This document shows, piece by piece, positions 27,189-36,398 of a DNA stretch of 64,000 nt. Under the pieces are notes generated by a model. That model was not told where the DNA came from. It made no database searches and worked only from the letters and a program-made list of their open reading frames with translations. The stretch is from Rhizobium deserti (GTDB lineage Bacteria; Pseudomonadota; Alphaproteobacteria; Rhizobiales; Rhizobiaceae): NCBI RefSeq assembly GCF_004358025.1, contig NZ_SMTL01000001.1:868001-932000 (forward strand), read 5' to 3'. Every line of letters begins with the position of its first letter. The stretch's first letter is position 1. The position numbers and the translations under genes were made by a program.

Positions 27189-27566
27189 TTAACTGACCGG
27201 AGCCGTAACCCGCCCGTTCAACTTCGCTGTAAGGGTTTCGAGCCTTGCCGTTAGCTCGGTCACGGCGGAAACCATCTGCTGTTCGCTGCGCTGCTGTTTC
27301 TCGGCCGCCCCTTCGCGGTTCGATTTTAGCGCGTCCAGTTCGGCTTCGAGTGCGCCGATCTTCCGGCTCGTCTCCGAAAGTTCGTCCATGATCATGATGC
27401 CGGCCATGACGGTGATTCTGAGATCGCCGATCTCGCCGAACTGGCTCTTCAAATGGCCGACATAGCGGTCGAACCGGTCGGCCAACTCGGAGAGATGGTC
27501 TTCCTGGCCTTCCTCGCAGGCCATTCGGTACGCCTTGCCGTCGATGGTGACCGTAACCTGCGCCAT
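27189..27566 (-). CDS. zapA: Cell division protein ZapA
   Basis: 125-residue ZapA, which cross-links FtsZ filaments at the division ring. N-terminal beta sheet and helix (QVTVTIDGKAYRMACEEGQ, residues 3-21; HLSELADRFDRYV) are followed by a long dimerising coiled coil (about 65-115). Lies 9 bases after the DUF4164 gene and just upstream of the 6S RNA. Confidence 0.93.
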   Translation of the reverse strand: MAQVTVTIDGKAYRMACEEGQEDHLSELADRFDRYVGHLKSQFGEIGDLRITVMAGIMIMDELSETSRKIGALEAELDALKSNREGAAEKQQRSEQQMVSAVTELTARLETLTAKLNGRVTAPVS

Positions 27567-27575
27567 ACTTCGTCC

Positions 27576-27848
27576 TTAGCGGTCCAACACGGCGCGGATC
27601 GTCTCCATCGCCGTCACCAGACGCCGGGAAACCTCGCGGTTGACTTCTTCGAGCCGGTTGGCCCGAAACTGCGATTGATCGAGCTCCTGCGCCAGCCGGG
27701 CTCGGTCCGCATGAACCCGCCTGACCTCGCCTTCGACCTCACTGCTTTCCCGCTGCCGTTCTATGCGCGCATCAACAGCGTTTTCGAGGCTTCCGATCGC
27801 TCCCACGAGCTCCGAGAGCGCCACATCCAAGGTCTTTTCCGCCGGCAT
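27576..27848 (-). CDS. DUF4164-type coiled-coil protein
   Basis: 90 residues, nearly all helical and charged (LSELVGAIGSLENAVDARI, then RLAQELDQSQFRANRLEEVNREV). It precedes zapA with a 9-base gap, an arrangement seen in rhizobia, so a role with ZapA in division is inferred from context only. The true start is the ATG at 27848; the open frame runs far upstream to 28304, but that part overlaps tkt on the other strand and is not coding. Confidence 0.8.
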   Translation of the reverse strand: MPAEKTLDVALSELVGAIGSLENAVDARIERQRESSEVEGEVRRVHADRARLAQELDQSQFRANRLEEVNREVSRRLVTAMETIRAVLDR

Positions 27849-28167
27849 TCGCCCTTTTCCTGTCGATGCTGCAGGCGACCCGAATCGCCACGGGCCGGTC
27901 GCCAACACGCAGTGCAGACTATTCACCGGCCTTGGTGCGGTCAACAAACGCACGGCAGGACAATGGCAGCAAACTGTGGATCGACCATCGCAGTTGGCAT
28001 CGGCCGCTGCCTTTGCCGTCATGCCGGCAGCAGCGAATGTCGTCATTAAGGCGTCATCATACCTGCGCTTTTGTTGACTTGCCCGATGCAGCTGATAAGG
28101 ATCAGGCGCTCCCCAACATGGCTCTCTGACAGGGCCGTGACCGACACTCGGACACATTGGATTAGCC
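27849..28167. other. Divergent promoter region of DUF4164-zapA and tkt
   Basis: Gene-free. For tkt I see a possible -35 TTGACT at 28074-28079 with a weak -10 around 28096. No hairpin or repeat stands out; reading frames across it look non-coding. Confidence 0.4.
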
Positions 28168-30141
28168 ATGATTTCTCGCGAACAAAACGACCGGATGGCA
28201 AATGCGATCCGTTTTCTGGCCATGGATGCCGTCGAAAAGGCGAATTCCGGCCATCCCGGCATGCCGATGGGCATGGCCGACGTCGCAACCGTTCTTTTCA
28301 CCAAATACCTGAAGTTTGACCCGACGAAGCCACATTGGCCGGATCGCGATCGCTTCGTTTTGTCGGCCGGTCACGGATCGATGTTGCTTTATTCGCTCCT
28401 TTACCTGACGGGCTATCCGGACATGACGGTCGACGATTTGAAGGGTTTCCGTCAGCTCGGCTCTAAGACCGCCGGTCACCCTGAATATCGCCACGCCACC
28501 GGCATTGAGACGACGACCGGCCCACTCGGTCAGGGCATTGGCAATGCCGTCGGCATGGCCATTGCCGAGCGCAAGCTGCGCGAGGAATTCGGTTCCGATC
28601 TGCAGGATCATTATACTTATGTGATCAACGGCGACGGCTGCCTGATGGAAGGCATCAGCCATGAGGCGATCGCGCTTGCCGGGCACCTGAAGCTCAACAA
28701 GCTGATCCTGTTCTGGGACAATAACTCGATCACGATCGACGGTGCGGTTTCGCTGTCGGACTCGACCGACCAGATCGCCCGCTTCAAGGCCGTGCACTGG
28801 AATACGATCGAGATCGACGGACACGACCAAGCCGCCATCGCCGATGCGATCGAACAGGCTCACAAATCGGACCGCCCGACCTTCATCGCCTGCAAGACGG
28901 TGATCGGTTTCGGCGCGCCGAACAAGGCCGGCAGTCACAAGGTGCACGGCTCGCCGCTCGGACCGGATGAGATCGCCGCAACCCGCAAGGCGCTGAACTG
29001 GGAGTACGAGCCTTTCGTCGTTCCCAACGACGTGCTGTCCGAATGGCGTGCCGCCGGCACCCGTTGCGCGGATCTGGTGAAGTCTTGGGAAGACAGGCTC
29101 GCCTCGAACCCGAACCGTGACGAATTCACCCGCCGCTTCGCCGGCGATCTGCCGCAGGGCTTCGACGCTGCGATCAGCCAGTACAAGCAGAAGCTCGCCG
29201 ACAGCAAGCCCACGGTTGCAACCCGCAAGGCTTCCGAAGACGTGCTTGAAGTCATCAATGGCTTCCTGCCGGAAACGCTCGGTGGCTCCGCCGACCTGAC
29301 GCCCTCGAACAACACCAAGACCAGCCAGATGCATTCGATCACGCCGACGGATTTCGCCGGCCGGTACATGCATTGGGGTATCCGCGAGCACGGTATGGCT
29401 TCGGCCATGAACGGCGTCGCCCTGCATGGCGGCCTGATCCCCTACGGCGGCGGCTTCATGATCTTTTCGGATTATTGCCGCCCGCCGATCCGCCTGGCCT
29501 CGCTGATGGGCATCCGCGTCATCCACGTTCTGACGCATGACTCCATCGGCGTCGGCGAAGACGGTCCGACGCACCAGCCGGTGGAACAGGTCGCCAGCCT
29601 GCGCGCCATTCCGAACCTGATGGTGTTCCGCCCGGCAGATGCGACCGAAACAGCCGAATGCTGGCAGATCGCCATCGAAACCAAGGACCGCCCGTCCGGC
29701 CTGGCGCTAACCCGTCAGAACCTGACGGCAGTGCGCACCGAATACAGCGAAAAGAACCTCTGCAAGCAGGGCGCTTATACCCTGGTTGGCAATGCCGATG
29801 CCAAGGTAACGATCTTCGCGTCGGGCTCGGAAGTCGAACTCGCCGTCGCCGCCGCCAAGACGCTCGAAGAAAAGGGTGTCAGCACCCGCGTCGTATCGGT
29901 TCCCTCGACGGACCTGTTCTTCGAACAGACCGACGAATACCGCCGCGAGATTCTTGGCACGTCGCCGGTCAAGATCGCCGTCGAAGCGGGCGTCCGTGAA
30001 GGCTGGGATGCCTTCATCGGACCGGAAGGCACCTTTGTCGGCATGAAGGGCTTCGGCGCCTCGGGCCCGGCCAAGGATGTCTTCAAGCATTTTGGCATCA
30101 CTGCCGAAGCGGTGGTCGCTGCCGCCGAAGCCAAGCTCTGA
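28168..30141 (+). CDS. tkt: Transketolase
   Basis: 657 residues. Moves a two-carbon unit between sugar phosphates in the pentose phosphate path, using thiamine diphosphate. Motifs: [10 protein letters not shown] (about residue 30), [16 protein letters not shown] (about 65), the TPP-binding [13 protein letters not shown] (about 153), [15 protein letters not shown] (about 250), and the C-terminal [15 protein letters not shown] (about 460). First gene of the central-carbon cluster with gap, pgk and fba. Confidence 0.98.
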   Translation: MISREQNDRMANAIRFLAMDAVEKANSGHPGMPMGMADVATVLFTKYLKFDPTKPHWPDRDRFVLSAGHGSMLLYSLLYLTGYPDMTVDDLKGFRQLGSKTAGHPEYRHATGIETTTGPLGQGIGNAVGMAIAERKLREEFGSDLQDHYTYVINGDGCLMEGISHEAIALAGHLKLNKLILFWDNNSITIDGAVSLSDSTDQIARFKAVHWNTIEIDGHDQAAIADAIEQAHKSDRPTFIACKTVIGFGAPNKAGSHKVHGSPLGPDEIAATRKALNWEYEPFVVPNDVLSEWRAAGTRCADLVKSWEDRLASNPNRDEFTRRFAGDLPQGFDAAISQYKQKLADSKPTVATRKASEDVLEVINGFLPETLGGSADLTPSNNTKTSQMHSITPTDFAGRYMHWGIREHGMASAMNGVALHGGLIPYGGGFMIFSDYCRPPIRLASLMGIRVIHVLTHDSIGVGEDGPTHQPVEQVASLRAIPNLMVFRPADATETAECWQIAIETKDRPSGLALTRQNLTAVRTEYSEKNLCKQGAYTLVGNADAKVTIFASGSEVELAVAAAKTLEEKGVSTRVVSVPSTDLFFEQTDEYRREILGTSPVKIAVEAGVREGWDAFIGPEGTFVGMKGFGASGPAKDVFKHFGITAEAVVAAAEAKL

Positions 30142-30224
30142 ATGGAGTGCGCCTCGCGTTCGCCAAAATGGACCGGGGCGCCTTCACCTCTGACAACAAA
30201 GCCGTTCCCAGGGAGTGAATGCAC

Positions 30225-31232
30225 ATGACAGTCAAGGTTGCCATCAACGGTTTCGGCCGCATCGGCCGCAACGTTCTTCGCGCCATCGTCGAATCCGGCC
30301 GCACTGACATCGAGGTCGTTGCCATCAACGATCTCGGCCCGGTCGAAACCAATGCCCATCTTCTCCGCTACGATTCGATCCACGGCCGGTTCCCGAACGA
30401 CGTGAAGGTCGAGGGTGACTCCATCGTCGTCGACGGCAAGAAGATCAGGGTTACCGCGATCAAGGATCCGGCCACCCTGCCGCATGGCGAACTGGGTGTC
30501 GATATCGCCTTGGAATGCACCGGCATCTTCACCGCCCGTGATAAGGCTGCGGCCCACCTGACCGCCGGCGCCAAGCGCGTCATCGTTTCGGCTCCGGCCG
30601 ATGGTGCCGACCTGACCGTCGTCTACGGCGTCAACCACGACCAGCTGACCAAGGACCACATGGTCATCTCCAACGCGTCCTGCACCACCAACTGCCTGGT
30701 GCCGGTCGTCAAGATCCTGAACGATCTCGTCGGCGTCGACCATGGCTTCATGACCACGATCCACTCCTACACCAATGACCAGCCCTCGCTCGATCAGATG
30801 CACAAGGACCTGTACCGCGCACGCGCCGCAGCCCTGTCCATGATCCCGACGTCGACCGGTGCCGCCAAGGCTGTCGGCCTGGTGCTGCCGGAACTAAAAG
30901 GCAAGCTGGATGGATCGTCGATCCGCGTTCCGACCCCGAATGTCTCGGTCGTCGACCTGAAGTTCGTCGCCAAGCGCAACACGACCGTCGAGGAAATCAA
31001 CGAGGCCATCAAGGCGGCAGCCGACGGTCCGTTGAAGGGCGTTCTCGGCTATACGGAAGAGCCGCTCGTATCGCGCGACTTCAACCATGACCCGCGCTCG
31101 TCGATCTTCGCCATTGACCAGACCAAGGTCATGGAAGGCAATTTCGTGCGCATTCTGACCTGGTACGACAACGAATGGGGCTTCTCCAACCGTATGTCGG
31201 ACACGGCAGTGGCATTTGCGAAATTGATCTGA
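30225..31232 (+). CDS. gap: Glyceraldehyde-3-phosphate dehydrogenase (type I)
   Basis: 335 residues. NAD-binding [10 protein letters not shown] (residues 6-15), the catalytic Cys in [12 protein letters not shown] (about 150-161), and the closing [13 protein letters not shown] use the ATG at 30225 (MTVKVAING), with GGGAG nine bases upstream; an earlier ATG at 30219 is in frame. It lies 83 bases after tkt. Confidence 0.97.
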   Translation: MTVKVAINGFGRIGRNVLRAIVESGRTDIEVVAINDLGPVETNAHLLRYDSIHGRFPNDVKVEGDSIVVDGKKIRVTAIKDPATLPHGELGVDIALECTGIFTARDKAAAHLTAGAKRVIVSAPADGADLTVVYGVNHDQLTKDHMVISNASCTTNCLVPVVKILNDLVGVDHGFMTTIHSYTNDQPSLDQMHKDLYRARAAALSMIPTSTGAAKAVGLVLPELKGKLDGSSIRVPTPNVSVVDLKFVAKRNTTVEEINEAIKAAADGPLKGVLGYTEEPLVSRDFNHDPRSSIFAIDQTKVMEGNFVRILTWYDNEWGFSNRMSDTAVAFAKLI

Positions 31233-31290
31233 TCAAAACCAACGATCGCCATTGAGAAGCGGCGATCGGTGGCGCTTGACTGCAGTCTGC

Positions 31291-31330
31291 GAAGGGCGGA
31301 ACGGAAAAGCTCCGGTCCGCCCTTCTTTTT
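31291..31330 (+). terminator. Terminator after gap
   Basis: A 10-bp stem (31291-31300 with 31316-31325, GAAGGGCGGA/TCCGCCCTTC) followed by TTTTT. This should end most tkt-gap transcription before the antiporter gene. Confidence 0.85.
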
Positions 31331-31520
31331 GGCCCCCTGCCCTTCTCTTGCCGGATTTGTTCCGGCCTAATCGGCACGTCGCACCGATTCTCCTGGCTCC
31401 CAGGAATAGTCCCATTCTTCCGGAAGCCGCATTGCGGCCAAGGCACAGGCTCCGATGATCAGCGGGGTCTGCGAACGAGGATCCTGCGACGGCAGTGCTG
31501 CAAGCGGAAGGACCGATCTA

Positions 31521-33347
31521 TTGGAGGCATTCTACATCATCCTGCTGGTCGGCACGGTGCTGGTGCTGGCGGCAGCCTTTTCAAGCCTCCTTGCATTCCG
31601 CTTTGGCGCGCCTCTCCTCCTGGTCTTCCTGTCCATCGGCCTGCTTGCGGGCGTCGACGGCCTTGGCATCCGTTTCGAAAACTACCCCTTCACCTTCATG
31701 CTGGGCTCTCTGGCTCTGGCCATTGTGCTTTTTGACTCCGGCTTCAGCACGCCCGTTCATTCCTTCAGGATCGCCGCCATCCCGTCCATGACGCTTGCCT
31801 CGGTCGGCGTCGTTCTGACATCGGTGATCTTCGCTTTCGGCGCCACCTTGCTCCTCGGCTTCACCTGGCTGGAAGGCATGCTTCTCGGCTCGATCGTTGC
31901 CTCCACTGATGCGGCAGCCGTCTTCTTCCTGCTGCGCATCGGCGGCATCAATATCCGTGACAAGGTGCGCTCGACCTTGGAAGTGGAATCCGGGACAAAT
32001 GATCCGATGGCGATCTTTCTCACTGTCGCGCTCGCCGAGCTGGTCGCCACAGGCCAGGGCTTTTCCGGTCTCAACCTGCACTTCCTCATGCTCTTTATCG
32101 AGGAAATGGGTCTTGGTGTCATCTTTGGCCTGCTCGGCGGCATGATGATCGTCTGGGTCTTGAACCGCTTCACCTCCGACCGCGGACTGGCGCCGATCTT
32201 CGTGCTGGCGCTGGCACTGCTGGTTTTTTCGTTCACCGGCACGATGGGCGGCAGCGGCTTCCTGGCCGTTTACGTCGCTGGCATCTATGCCGGCAACAAG
32301 CGGATGTTCGCCAAGCAGCAGATCATCCGCTTCAATGAGGGCCTCACCTGGCTTGCCCAGATCATCATGTTCCTGGTCCTCGGCCTTCTGGCGACGCCCT
32401 CGCAGTTCCCCGTCATTCTCCTGCCGGCCATCGGGCTCGCCCTCTTCCTGATTTTTGTGGCCCGGCCGATCGCCGTTTGGTTGAGCCTGCTTCCCTACGA
32501 TTTTACGCAGCAGGAAATTGGCTTCGTTGCTTGGGTCGGCCTGCGCGGCGCCGTCTCCATTCTGTTGGCCATCATGCCGATCATGAGCGGGGTGGAAAAC
32601 GGTCCCCTCTTTTTCAACACGACGTTCATCATCGTTCTTGTCTCCTTGTTCCTACAAGGCTGGACCATCCGCCCGGTTGCCGAATATCTAGGGCTAATCA
32701 TACCACCCAGGATCGGTGCCGTGGACAAGGTCGAGCTCGACCTGCCGGGCAAGGCGACGCATGAACTCGTGTCCTACCGCGTCATCAAGGACAGCCCCAT
32801 CCTGCTCGGCGAGCGCATTCCGCGCTGGGCCATGCCTTCGCTGGTGATCCGCGACGGGCGCAGCATCCGCTATCAATATGCCGGCCGGCTGAGAGAGGGA
32901 GACCAGGTTTATCTGTTCGTGACGCCGACCTATATCAAACTGCTCGACAGGGTGTTTGCCAGCCGCGTTCCGGTCGAAGAGGATGACGCGGAAATCTTCG
33001 GCGCCTTCTCCATTTCACCCAGTCGGCCAGCCAAGGAACTGGATGCCGCCTACGGGCCCGGTCTTCTTCTACCCGCCGAGCAGAACATGACGGTCGGCGA
33101 GTTGATGAACCACAGGCTCGGCGGCCACGCCGATTACGCCGACCGCACGCGTTTCGGATCAGTCATCCTGATCGTTCGCGATCTCGACGAACTGGCCCAT
33201 ATCCGCTCCATCGGCATCTCGCTGGAGCCGGTCGAGCCCGCGACCAATCTGCCGATCTTCATCAATATGCGCGAAATTGCCCATCGGATACGAGACCGCT
33301 TGCGCAAGTATCGCGGCAAGACGGTACCGGAGCGCCATGAAGGCTGA
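31521..33347 (+). CDS. K+/H+ antiporter of the CPA1 family (NhaP2/CvrA-like)
   Basis: Twelve or more membrane helices in the first 400 residues, including the transport-site region IVASTDAAAVFFLL (about 125) and LEVESGTNDPMAIF (about 152), then a cytoplasmic tail with a TrkA_C-like domain (about 405-480) and a CorC/HlyC-like end. It exchanges K+ for H+ and helps control cell K+ and pH. Start: TTG 31521 with AAGGA eight bases upstream gives the family-like LEAFYIILLVG; ATG 31455 would add 22 residues that lack membrane features. Confidence 0.87.
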   Translation: MEAFYIILLVGTVLVLAAAFSSLLAFRFGAPLLLVFLSIGLLAGVDGLGIRFENYPFTFMLGSLALAIVLFDSGFSTPVHSFRIAAIPSMTLASVGVVLTSVIFAFGATLLLGFTWLEGMLLGSIVASTDAAAVFFLLRIGGINIRDKVRSTLEVESGTNDPMAIFLTVALAELVATGQGFSGLNLHFLMLFIEEMGLGVIFGLLGGMMIVWVLNRFTSDRGLAPIFVLALALLVFSFTGTMGGSGFLAVYVAGIYAGNKRMFAKQQIIRFNEGLTWLAQIIMFLVLGLLATPSQFPVILLPAIGLALFLIFVARPIAVWLSLLPYDFTQQEIGFVAWVGLRGAVSILLAIMPIMSGVENGPLFFNTTFIIVLVSLFLQGWTIRPVAEYLGLIIPPRIGAVDKVELDLPGKATHELVSYRVIKDSPILLGERIPRWAMPSLVIRDGRSIRYQYAGRLREGDQVYLFVTPTYIKLLDRVFASRVPVEEDDAEIFGAFSISPSRPAKELDAAYGPGLLLPAEQNMTVGELMNHRLGGHADYADRTRFGSVILIVRDLDELAHIRSIGISLEPVEPATNLPIFINMREIAHRIRDRLRKYRGKTVPERHEG

Positions 33348-33458
33348 AGCCTGTAGCTTGATGACTGCACCCCGCCCCTTTCCCATGCTGGACGGCTCTT
33401 GCGTCGCTGATCAGGCATAGTATGGTCCGCTCGATTTCCCCAATGAATGGATCTAATC

Positions 33459-34661
33459 ATGCCGGCCTTCAAAACCCTTGACGACCTCACCGACATCGCA
33501 GGCAAGCGCGCCCTGGTGCGCGTGGATCTCAATGTCCCTGTTGCCAACGGCAAGGTTACGGATGCAACCCGGATCGAACGCGTTGCTCCGACGATCCTCG
33601 AGCTTTCCAGCAAGGGCGCCAAGGTCATCCTGCTCGCGCATTTCGGCCGCCCGAAAGGCGAGCCGGTGGCCGACATGTCGCTGTCGCTGATCGTGTCTGC
33701 AGTCAACGAGGTCTTCAGCCGCAAGGTGCTTTTTGCTTCCGACTGCATCGGCCCTGACGCCAAGCAGGCAATCGACGGCATGAAGAACGGCGACATCCTG
33801 CTTCTCGAAAACACCCGCTTCCACAAGGGTGAGGAAAAGAACGATCCAGAATTCACAACGGCGCTTGCGGGCAATGGCGACCTCTTCGTCAACGACGCCT
33901 TCTCGGCGGCCCACCGCGCGCATGCCTCGACAGAAGGCCTTGCCCATCATCTCCCGGCCTATGCCGGCCGCACTATGCAGGCGGAACTGGAAGCGCTGGA
34001 AAAGGGCCTTGGCAATCCGTCCCGTCCGGTGGTCGCGATCGTCGGCGGCGCCAAGGTTTCCACCAAGATCGATCTGCTGCAGAACCTCGTCAAAAGGGTC
34101 GATGCGCTGGTGATCGGCGGCGGTATGGCGAACACCTTCATCGCCGCACAGGGCATTGATGTCGGTAAGTCGCTTTGCGAGCATGATCTGGCCGATACCG
34201 CCCGCGAGATCATGAAGGAAGCTAAAGCGGGCGGATGCGCCATCGTGCTTCCGCTCGACGGCGTCATCGCCCGCGAGTTCAAGGCCGGTGCGGCAAACGA
34301 GGTCGTCAACATCAAGGAAATTCCTTCGGACGCCATGGTCCTCGATGTCGGCCCCAAGTCGGTTGAAGCCGTCAGCGAGTGGATATCCAAGGCATCCACG
34401 TTGGTCTGGAACGGTCCGCTCGGCGCCTTCGAGATCGAGCCGTTCGACAAGGCGACGGTCGCAGCCGCAAAGCATGCGGCAGCCTTGACCAAGGCCGGAA
34501 AGCTGACATCCGTGGCCGGTGGCGGGGATACGGTCGCGGCCGTCAACCATGCCGGTGTCATCGATGACTTCAGCTATGTCTCGACCGCTGGCGGCGCTTT
34601 CCTGGAATGGATGGAGGGCAAGGAACTGCCGGGCGTCGCGGTACTGTCGAAGTCGGCCTGA
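33459..34661 (+). CDS. pgk: Phosphoglycerate kinase
   Basis: 400 residues. RVDLNVP near residue 20, [18 protein letters not shown] (about 113), the hinge and nucleotide-binding [15 protein letters not shown] (about 198), and the closing GGGDTVAAV. The start is the ATG at 33459 (MPAFKTLDD), as in relatives; an ATG four codons upstream at 33447 is also in frame. Reverses 1,3-bisphosphoglycerate and ADP to 3-phosphoglycerate and ATP. Confidence 0.97.
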   Translation: MPAFKTLDDLTDIAGKRALVRVDLNVPVANGKVTDATRIERVAPTILELSSKGAKVILLAHFGRPKGEPVADMSLSLIVSAVNEVFSRKVLFASDCIGPDAKQAIDGMKNGDILLLENTRFHKGEEKNDPEFTTALAGNGDLFVNDAFSAAHRAHASTEGLAHHLPAYAGRTMQAELEALEKGLGNPSRPVVAIVGGAKVSTKIDLLQNLVKRVDALVIGGGMANTFIAAQGIDVGKSLCEHDLADTAREIMKEAKAGGCAIVLPLDGVIAREFKAGAANEVVNIKEIPSDAMVLDVGPKSVEAVSEWISKASTLVWNGPLGAFEIEPFDKATVAAAKHAAALTKAGKLTSVAGGGDTVAAVNHAGVIDDFSYVSTAGGAFLEWMEGKELPGVAVLSKSA

Positions 34662-34678
34662 GCGCCCTAGATACAATA

Positions 34679-34710
34679 CGAAGCGCTTGGAAATAGCTTC
34701 AGGCGCTTCG
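34679..34710 (+). terminator. Possible terminator after pgk
   Basis: An 8-bp stem (34679-34686 with 34703-34710) with a 16-base loop, just past the pgk stop. No T-run follows, so termination is doubtful; it may instead protect the 3' end of the mRNA. Confidence 0.35.
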
Positions 34711-34744
34711 CCGGCAAGAGTGATTTCAATAATTTAGATATTTT

Positions 34745-34771
34745 AAACGATTGAACGCATTTCAATCGTTT
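34745..34771. repeat. Perfect 11-bp inverted repeat upstream of fba
   Basis: Arms AAACGATTGAA (34745-34755) and TTCAATCGTTT (34761-34771), perfect complements, with a 5-base spacer; 107 bases ahead of the fba start in an AT-rich promoter region. It looks like an operator for a dimeric regulator. No regulator gene is beside it. Confidence 0.6.
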
Positions 34772-34877
34772 CAAGGATTTAGCTCGGCATTTCCCTTTAA
34801 AACAACATCTGTTATCGGCGAATGAGAGCTTGGGGATGTCGGCGCTCGTGGCGCCAACTTAAAGACAGGAGTGTAGT

Positions 34878-35774
34878 ATGGTGGACGCGAAGATGTTGGA
34901 CAAAATCAGCTCGGCGCCCGGTTTCATAGCGGCGCTGGATCAGAGCGGCGGTTCGACACCCGGAGCTTTGCGTCTCTACGGTATTTCCGAGTCCGATTAC
35001 CAGGGCGACGAGGATATGTTCCGACTGATGCACGCCATGCGCGTCCGCATCATGAGCGCTCCGGCCTTTTCAGGCGACAAGGTTATCGGCACCATCCTGT
35101 TCGAGCGGACCATGGACGGAGACGTTAAAGGTCAGCCGGTTCCCGCTTATCTCTGGGAAGATCGCGGTGTCGTGCCCTTCCTCAAGATCGACAAGGGCCT
35201 GAACGCGGAAGAAAACGGCGCCCAGACAATGAAGCCAATGCCCGAGCTGGACGCTCTCCTGATCCGCGGTCGCGAGAAAGGCATTTTCGGAACCAAGATG
35301 CGTTCGGTCATCGCGCATGCCGACAAGGCCGGCATCGCTGGCGTCGTGCAGCAGCAGTTCGAGGTTGCCCGCCAGATCATCGGTCAAGGCCTCATGCCGA
35401 TCATCGAGCCTGAAGTCTCCATCAAGAGCACGACCAAGCAGGAGGCTGAAACCATTCTCCGCGACGAGATTGCGCAGCAACTCGATAAGCTTCCCGCAGG
35501 CGAAACCGTCATGCTGAAATTGACGATCCCGACGATCGCCGATTTCTACGCTCCCCTGATTGCGCACAAGTCGGTGGTTCGCGTCGTCGCACTGTCTGGC
35601 GGCTACAGTACTGCAGATGCCTGCGAGAAGCTGAGCCATAACCGTGGCATGATCGCGAGCTTTTCACGCGCCCTTGCCGAAAACCTGCGCGTCACGATGA
35701 GCGATGCAGACTTCAACTCGAGCCTGGCCGAGACCATCGGTCAGATCTACGCCGCAAGCGTCAACAAGGTCTGA
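34878..35774 (+). CDS. fba: Class I fructose-bisphosphate aldolase
   Basis: 298 residues, class I (Schiff-base) aldolase. Near the N-terminus AALDQSGGSTPGAL; then GTILFERTMDG, FLKIDKGL and IIEPEVSIK; and LKLTIPT (about 215) with the probable active-site Lys. Cleaves fructose-1,6-bisphosphate to triose phosphates. ATG at 34878 with an ACAGGA site. Separated from pgk by 216 bases with its own likely promoter and an operator-like palindrome. Confidence 0.93.
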   Translation: MVDAKMLDKISSAPGFIAALDQSGGSTPGALRLYGISESDYQGDEDMFRLMHAMRVRIMSAPAFSGDKVIGTILFERTMDGDVKGQPVPAYLWEDRGVVPFLKIDKGLNAEENGAQTMKPMPELDALLIRGREKGIFGTKMRSVIAHADKAGIAGVVQQQFEVARQIIGQGLMPIIEPEVSIKSTTKQEAETILRDEIAQQLDKLPAGETVMLKLTIPTIADFYAPLIAHKSVVRVVALSGGYSTADACEKLSHNRGMIASFSRALAENLRVTMSDADFNSSLAETIGQIYAASVNKV

Positions 35775-35853
35775 CGCGTTTCCGGGGGGTGGCAGGAGAT
35801 CTGCGGATTTTGCTTTCGCCCTGCACACCTTTTGCTTCCATGGGAGGAAGACT

Positions 35854-35880
35854 GGCCGGGCTGGCAACGGCTCGGCCTTT
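35854..35880 (+). terminator. Terminator-like hairpin after fba
   Basis: Stem GGCCGGGC (35854-35861) with GCTCGGCC (35870-35877), one G-U pair, followed by TTT. The tail then continues as a TTTGCA repeat rather than a plain T-run. Confidence 0.55.
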
Positions 35881-35906
35881 GCATTTGCATTTGCATTTGC
35901 ATTTGC
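35878..35906 (+). repeat. Tandem TTTGCA hexamer
   Basis: Nearly five perfect copies of TTTGCA in 29 bases immediately after the fba hairpin. Short perfect tandem repeats are uncommon in this GC-rich genome and are prone to slippage. It lies between genes, so copy changes would alter only the terminator tail. Confidence 0.8.
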
Positions 35907-36051
35907 TGATGACAATCATCACAAAGATCGGCTGGTTCCCAATCCATCGATTGGCATGCTGGTGTCACTGCCGCTGCCGCAGACCCGCCATGCCGATTGC
36001 CGCATCACCGGGGGCCGCGCTTTGGTAACGGGGGCCCGCTCCAATTCTAGC

Positions 36052-36213
36052 TTAGATTGCTTCCCGCAGAAGCAGGGCTATGGTCCAGATCGCGAAGGCG
36101 AGAAGCGCCAGCTTCCAGAAGTCCATGCGCCGCCGCAGGCCAGGCAGGCCGATCGGCCGAATGATCTGGATCAGCATAGCAAGCATGAGAAGGACCGAGA
36201 TCAGCTTCGTCAT
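36052..36213 (-). CDS. Small membrane protein, hypothetical
   Basis: 53 residues, MTKLISVLLMLAMLIQII with a membrane segment (about 2-20), a short basic loop (GLPGLRRRMDFW) and a second segment (about 34-48, ALLAFAIWTIALLL). The two-helix hairpin looks like a real small inner-membrane protein. Function unknown. No strong ribosome binding site at the expected distance; a longer frame reaches back to 36267. Confidence 0.6.
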   Translation of the reverse strand: MTKLISVLLMLAMLIQIIRPIGLPGLRRRMDFWKLALLAFAIWTIALLLREAI

Positions 36214-36276
36214 GCAAGCATCGGCTTTCCTCGTCGCCACAGGCTGGACATTTTTGCGCTCCACCACAGATAGGTT

Positions 36277-36308
36277 GGGAGCGGATTCGATGTCCGAACT
36301 TCGCTCCC
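36277..36308. repeat. Imperfect inverted repeat upstream of the MFS gene
   Basis: Arms GGGAGCG (36277-36283) and CGCTCCC (36302-36308) with an inner TTCG/CGAA pair. It lies between the small membrane gene and the MFS transporter, which diverge. Could be an operator or a hairpin; no T-run follows. Confidence 0.3.
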
Positions 36309-36398
36309 GCCTTCGTTAACGCCCAGACTGGTCGCGCGCAACCGCCGCGCTCCGGTCGGCATTGATCGCCTAAGCGGAGAGAGCTGACAGTATCCGAT

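Noticed and set aside
28162-29574. 470-codon minus-strand frame over tkt
   Set aside because: Antisense to a complete transketolase; long frames on the opposite strand are common in GC-rich codon use.
34751-34765. FixK/FNR anaerobox at the fba palindrome
   Set aside because: TTGA and TCAA are present but separated by seven bases; the consensus has six, and the symmetric core is centred differently.
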